Shown here piece by piece: positions 61,888 to 64,000 of a DNA stretch of 64,000 nt. How positions within the stretch are numbered: the stretch's first letter is position 1; each line of letters begins with the position of its first letter. The stretch comes from Micromonospora inositola. Lineage in GTDB: Bacteria > Actinomycetota > Actinomycetes > Mycobacteriales > Micromonosporaceae. The stretch lies in the NCBI RefSeq assembly GCF_900090285.1, contig NZ_LT607754.1:3808001-3872000 (forward strand), given 5' to 3'. The notes below the pieces were generated by a model. The model was not told the origin of the DNA and did no database searches. It saw only the letters and a list, made by a program, of their open reading frames with translations. The translations under genes and the position numbers were made by a program.

Positions 61888-64000
61888 GTGACAGCTACGA
61901 CGCCGCGCCTGCTCCTCGTCGACGGACACTCCCTGGCATACCGGGCGTTCTTCGCCCTGCCGGTGGAAAACTTCTCCACCACGACGGGCCAGCCCACCAA
62001 CGCGGTCTACGGCTTCACCTCGATGCTGATCAACGTGCTCCGCGACGAGCAGCCCAGCCACATCGTGGTGGCGTTCGACGTCTCCCGCCGCTCCTTCCGC
62101 ACCGACCGCTACGCGGAGTACAAGGCCGGTCGCAGCGAGACCCCGACCGACTTCAAGGGCCAGGTCAGCCTGGTCAAGGAGGTCCTCGCCGCGCTGCGCA
62201 TCCCGGTGGTGGAGAAGGAGGGGTACGAGGCGGACGACGTCATCGCCACCCTCGCCTGCCAGGCCCGCGACCAGGGCATGCAGGTGCTGATCACCAGCGG
62301 CGACCGGGACGCCTTCCAGCTCGTCGGCGACAGTGTCACCGTGCTCTACCCGCGCAAGGGCGTCTCCGACCTGGCCCGGATGGACCCGGCCGCGGTCGAG
62401 GCGAAGTACGGTGTCGGCCCGCAGCGCTACCGCGACCTGGCCGCCCTGGTCGGCGAGACCAGCGACAACCTGCCCGGCATCCCCGGCGTCGGCCCGAAGA
62501 CCGCGGCCAAGTGGATCAACACGTACGGCGGGGTGGAGGGCGTCATCGCCCGGGCCGACGAGATCAAGGGCAAGGCCGGCGACAGCCTGCGCGAGCGGCT
62601 CGCCGACGTGATCCGCAACTACGAGATCAACTGCCTGGTCTCCGACCTGGAGCTGCCCGTCCGCCCCGAGGACGCCCGCTGGCAGGGCTGGGACCGGGAG
62701 GCCGTGCACCAGGTCTTCGACACCCTGCAGTTCCGCATCCTGCGCGACCGGCTCTACCAGTACCTGGAGGCCGTGGAGCCGGAGGCCGAGGCCGGGTTCG
62801 ACCTGACCGGGGAGGTGCTCACCGAGCCCGGCGCCCTCGCCGGCTGGCTGGAGACGCACGCCCCGGCCGGCACCCCGGTCGGGCTGGCGGTCAAGCTCGA
62901 CACCGGCCCCAACCGGCGGCACACCGCCTCGGTGGCCGGGATGGCCCTGGCCACCGCCGCCGGTGCGGCCGCCTGGTTCGACCCGGCCACCCTCGACCCG
63001 GCCGACGAGGCTGCCCTGGCGAGCTGGCTGGCCGACGGCAAGCGGCCCAAGGTGCTGCACGACAGCAAGCCGGCGGTGCTGGCCTTCGCCGCGCACGGTT
63101 GGCAGCTGGAAGGCATCTCCCGGGACACCCAGATCGCCGCCTACCTGGCCCGGCCCGACCAGCGCTCCTACGACCTCGCCGACCTGGCGCTGCGCTACCT
63201 GCACCGCGAGCTGCGGGTCGACGCGCCGGAGACCGGCCAGCTCACCCTGGAGGGGCTGGGCGACGACGGCGCGGCCGAGCAGAACCTCATGCTCCAGGCC
63301 CGCGCCACCCTCGACCTGGCCGACGCGATCGACGCCGAGCTGTCCCGCGACGGCGAGCAGTCCCTCCGGCTGATGGCCGGGGTGGAGCTGCCGCTGATGC
63401 GGGTGCTCGCCGCCATGGAGCGCACCGGCATCGCCGCCGACACGCACTACCTGTCGGAGCTGGAGGCGCACTTCGCCGCCGAGGTGAAGGCCGCCGCGCA
63501 GGGCGCGTACGCGGCGGTCGGGCGGGAGTTCAACCTCGGCTCGCCCAAGCAGCTCCAGGAGATCCTCTTCAACGAGCTGGGTCTGCCGAAGACGAAGAAG
63601 ATCAAGACCGGTTACACCACCGACGCCGACGCCCTGCAGTGGCTCTACGCCCAGCAGCCGCACGCCGTACTGGAGCACCTGCTGCGCCACCGGGACGTGG
63701 CCAAGCTCAAGTCGACCGTCGACGGTCTGCTCAAGTCGGTCTCCGATGACGGCCGGATCCACACCACCTTCAACCAGACGGTGGCGGCCACCGGCCGGCT
63801 CTCCTCCACCGAGCCCAACCTGCAGAACATCCCCATCCGCACCGAGGAGGGCCGGCGGATCCGCCGCGCCTTCGTGGTGGGGGAGGGGTACGAATGCCTG
63901 CTCACCGCCGACTACAGCCAGATCGAGATGCGGATCATGGCGCACCTGTCGTCGGACGACGCGTTGATCGAGGCGTTCAACTCCGGCCACGACTTCCACG
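61888..64000 (+). CDS. polA: DNA polymerase I, 3' end cut by window
   Basis: The first 704 codons are visible. The 5'-nuclease domain has LLLVDGHSLAYRAFFALP, KEGYEADDVIATLA, LITSGDRDAFQLV and GETSDNLPGIPGVGPKTA. In the middle domain the DEDD proofreading residues are absent (VKLDTGPN for the DTE motif, VLHDSKPAVL), so there is no 3'-5' exonuclease. The polymerase domain starts with LRVLAAMERTGIAAD and reaches motif A, TADYSQIEMRIMAHLS, before the end. TAGAGT (61875-61880) ends 7 nt before GTG 61888, so the message is probably leaderless. It follows the transporter terminator. Confidence 0.97.
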   Translation, partial: MTATTPRLLLVDGHSLAYRAFFALPVENFSTTTGQPTNAVYGFTSMLINVLRDEQPSHIVVAFDVSRRSFRTDRYAEYKAGRSETPTDFKGQVSLVKEVLAALRIPVVEKEGYEADDVIATLACQARDQGMQVLITSGDRDAFQLVGDSVTVLYPRKGVSDLARMDPAAVEAKYGVGPQRYRDLAALVGETSDNLPGIPGVGPKTAAKWINTYGGVEGVIARADEIKGKAGDSLRERLADVIRNYEINCLVSDLELPVRPEDARWQGWDREAVHQVFDTLQFRILRDRLYQYLEAVEPEAEAGFDLTGEVLTEPGALAGWLETHAPAGTPVGLAVKLDTGPNRRHTASVAGMALATAAGAAAWFDPATLDPADEAALASWLADGKRPKVLHDSKPAVLAFAAHGWQLEGISRDTQIAAYLARPDQRSYDLADLALRYLHRELRVDAPETGQLTLEGLGDDGAAEQNLMLQARATLDLADAIDAELSRDGEQSLRLMAGVELPLMRVLAAMERTGIAADTHYLSELEAHFAAEVKAAAQGAYAAVGREFNLGSPKQLQEILFNELGLPKTKKIKTGYTTDADALQWLYAQQPHAVLEHLLRHRDVAKLKSTVDGLLKSVSDDGRIHTTFNQTVAATGRLSSTEPNLQNIPIRTEEGRRIRRAFVVGEGYECLLTADYSQIEMRIMAHLSSDDALIEAFNSGHDFH

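Overview
The window is a very high-GC actinobacterial chromosome segment, most likely from the Micromonosporaceae (Micromonospora or a close relative). The evidence is GC-saturated third codon positions, frequent GTG starts with 4-nt stop/start overlaps, several probable leaderless promoters, and a gene order (hisI-trpE-trp membrane protein-trpC-trpB-trpA-lgt-gltB-gltD, and further on pyk, pdtaR, livJHMGF, polA) that I recall being conserved in Streptomyces and relatives. It is mostly core chromosome with short accessory patches. No complete transposon, prophage or CRISPR array was seen.

Layout. 1-9.4 kb: a cut acyl-CoA synthetase, a class I terpene synthase, a mycothiol-dependent-isomerase-like protein, a heterodimeric ABC exporter, a remnant of ribosomal protein S4, and a drug-export-type operon (ABC ATPase, 20-codon ORF, permease, TetR) that diverges from a MerR regulator/aldo-keto reductase pair across a 34-bp palindrome. 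10.5-18.9 kb: hisI, the trp genes, a NUDIX gene and lgt. 18.9-29.8 kb: FAD monooxygenase, GNAT, glutamate synthase gltBD, an MFS exporter and a small membrane protein. 30-35 kb: a Tat-exported PhoX-like phosphatase behind a possible PHO box, then an FtsK/EccC-like ATPase coupled to a coiled-coil membrane protein. 35-38 kb: D-amino-acid oxidase, a PHP-type metallohydrolase of lower GC and gene debris. 38-44 kb: SEC-C protein, secreted lipase, aldo-keto reductase, YCII protein, pyruvate kinase, thioesterase. 44-51.9 kb: Rrf2 regulator with a TauE/SafE permease, aromatic amino acid decarboxylase, luciferase-like oxidoreductase, Lrp regulator with a PLP lyase, an NAD(P)-binding protein, a LAGLIDADG-like protein and a tRNA. 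51.9-64 kb: pdtaR, a lipoprotein, livJHMGF, a polar amino acid ABC transporter and the first two thirds of polA.

How it fits together. Much of the window concerns nitrogen and amino acids: tryptophan synthesis, glutamate synthase, branched-chain and polar amino acid uptake, and amino-acid-modifying enzymes with a local Lrp regulator. A three-copy 31-bp interspersed element, the orphan FtsK-type ATPase/membrane-protein pair, and an unusual leucine-type tRNA beside an apparently deleted LAGLIDADG gene are the least explained parts. All calls come from reading the sequence. No database search was run, and family names not marked as seen rest on remembered family features.
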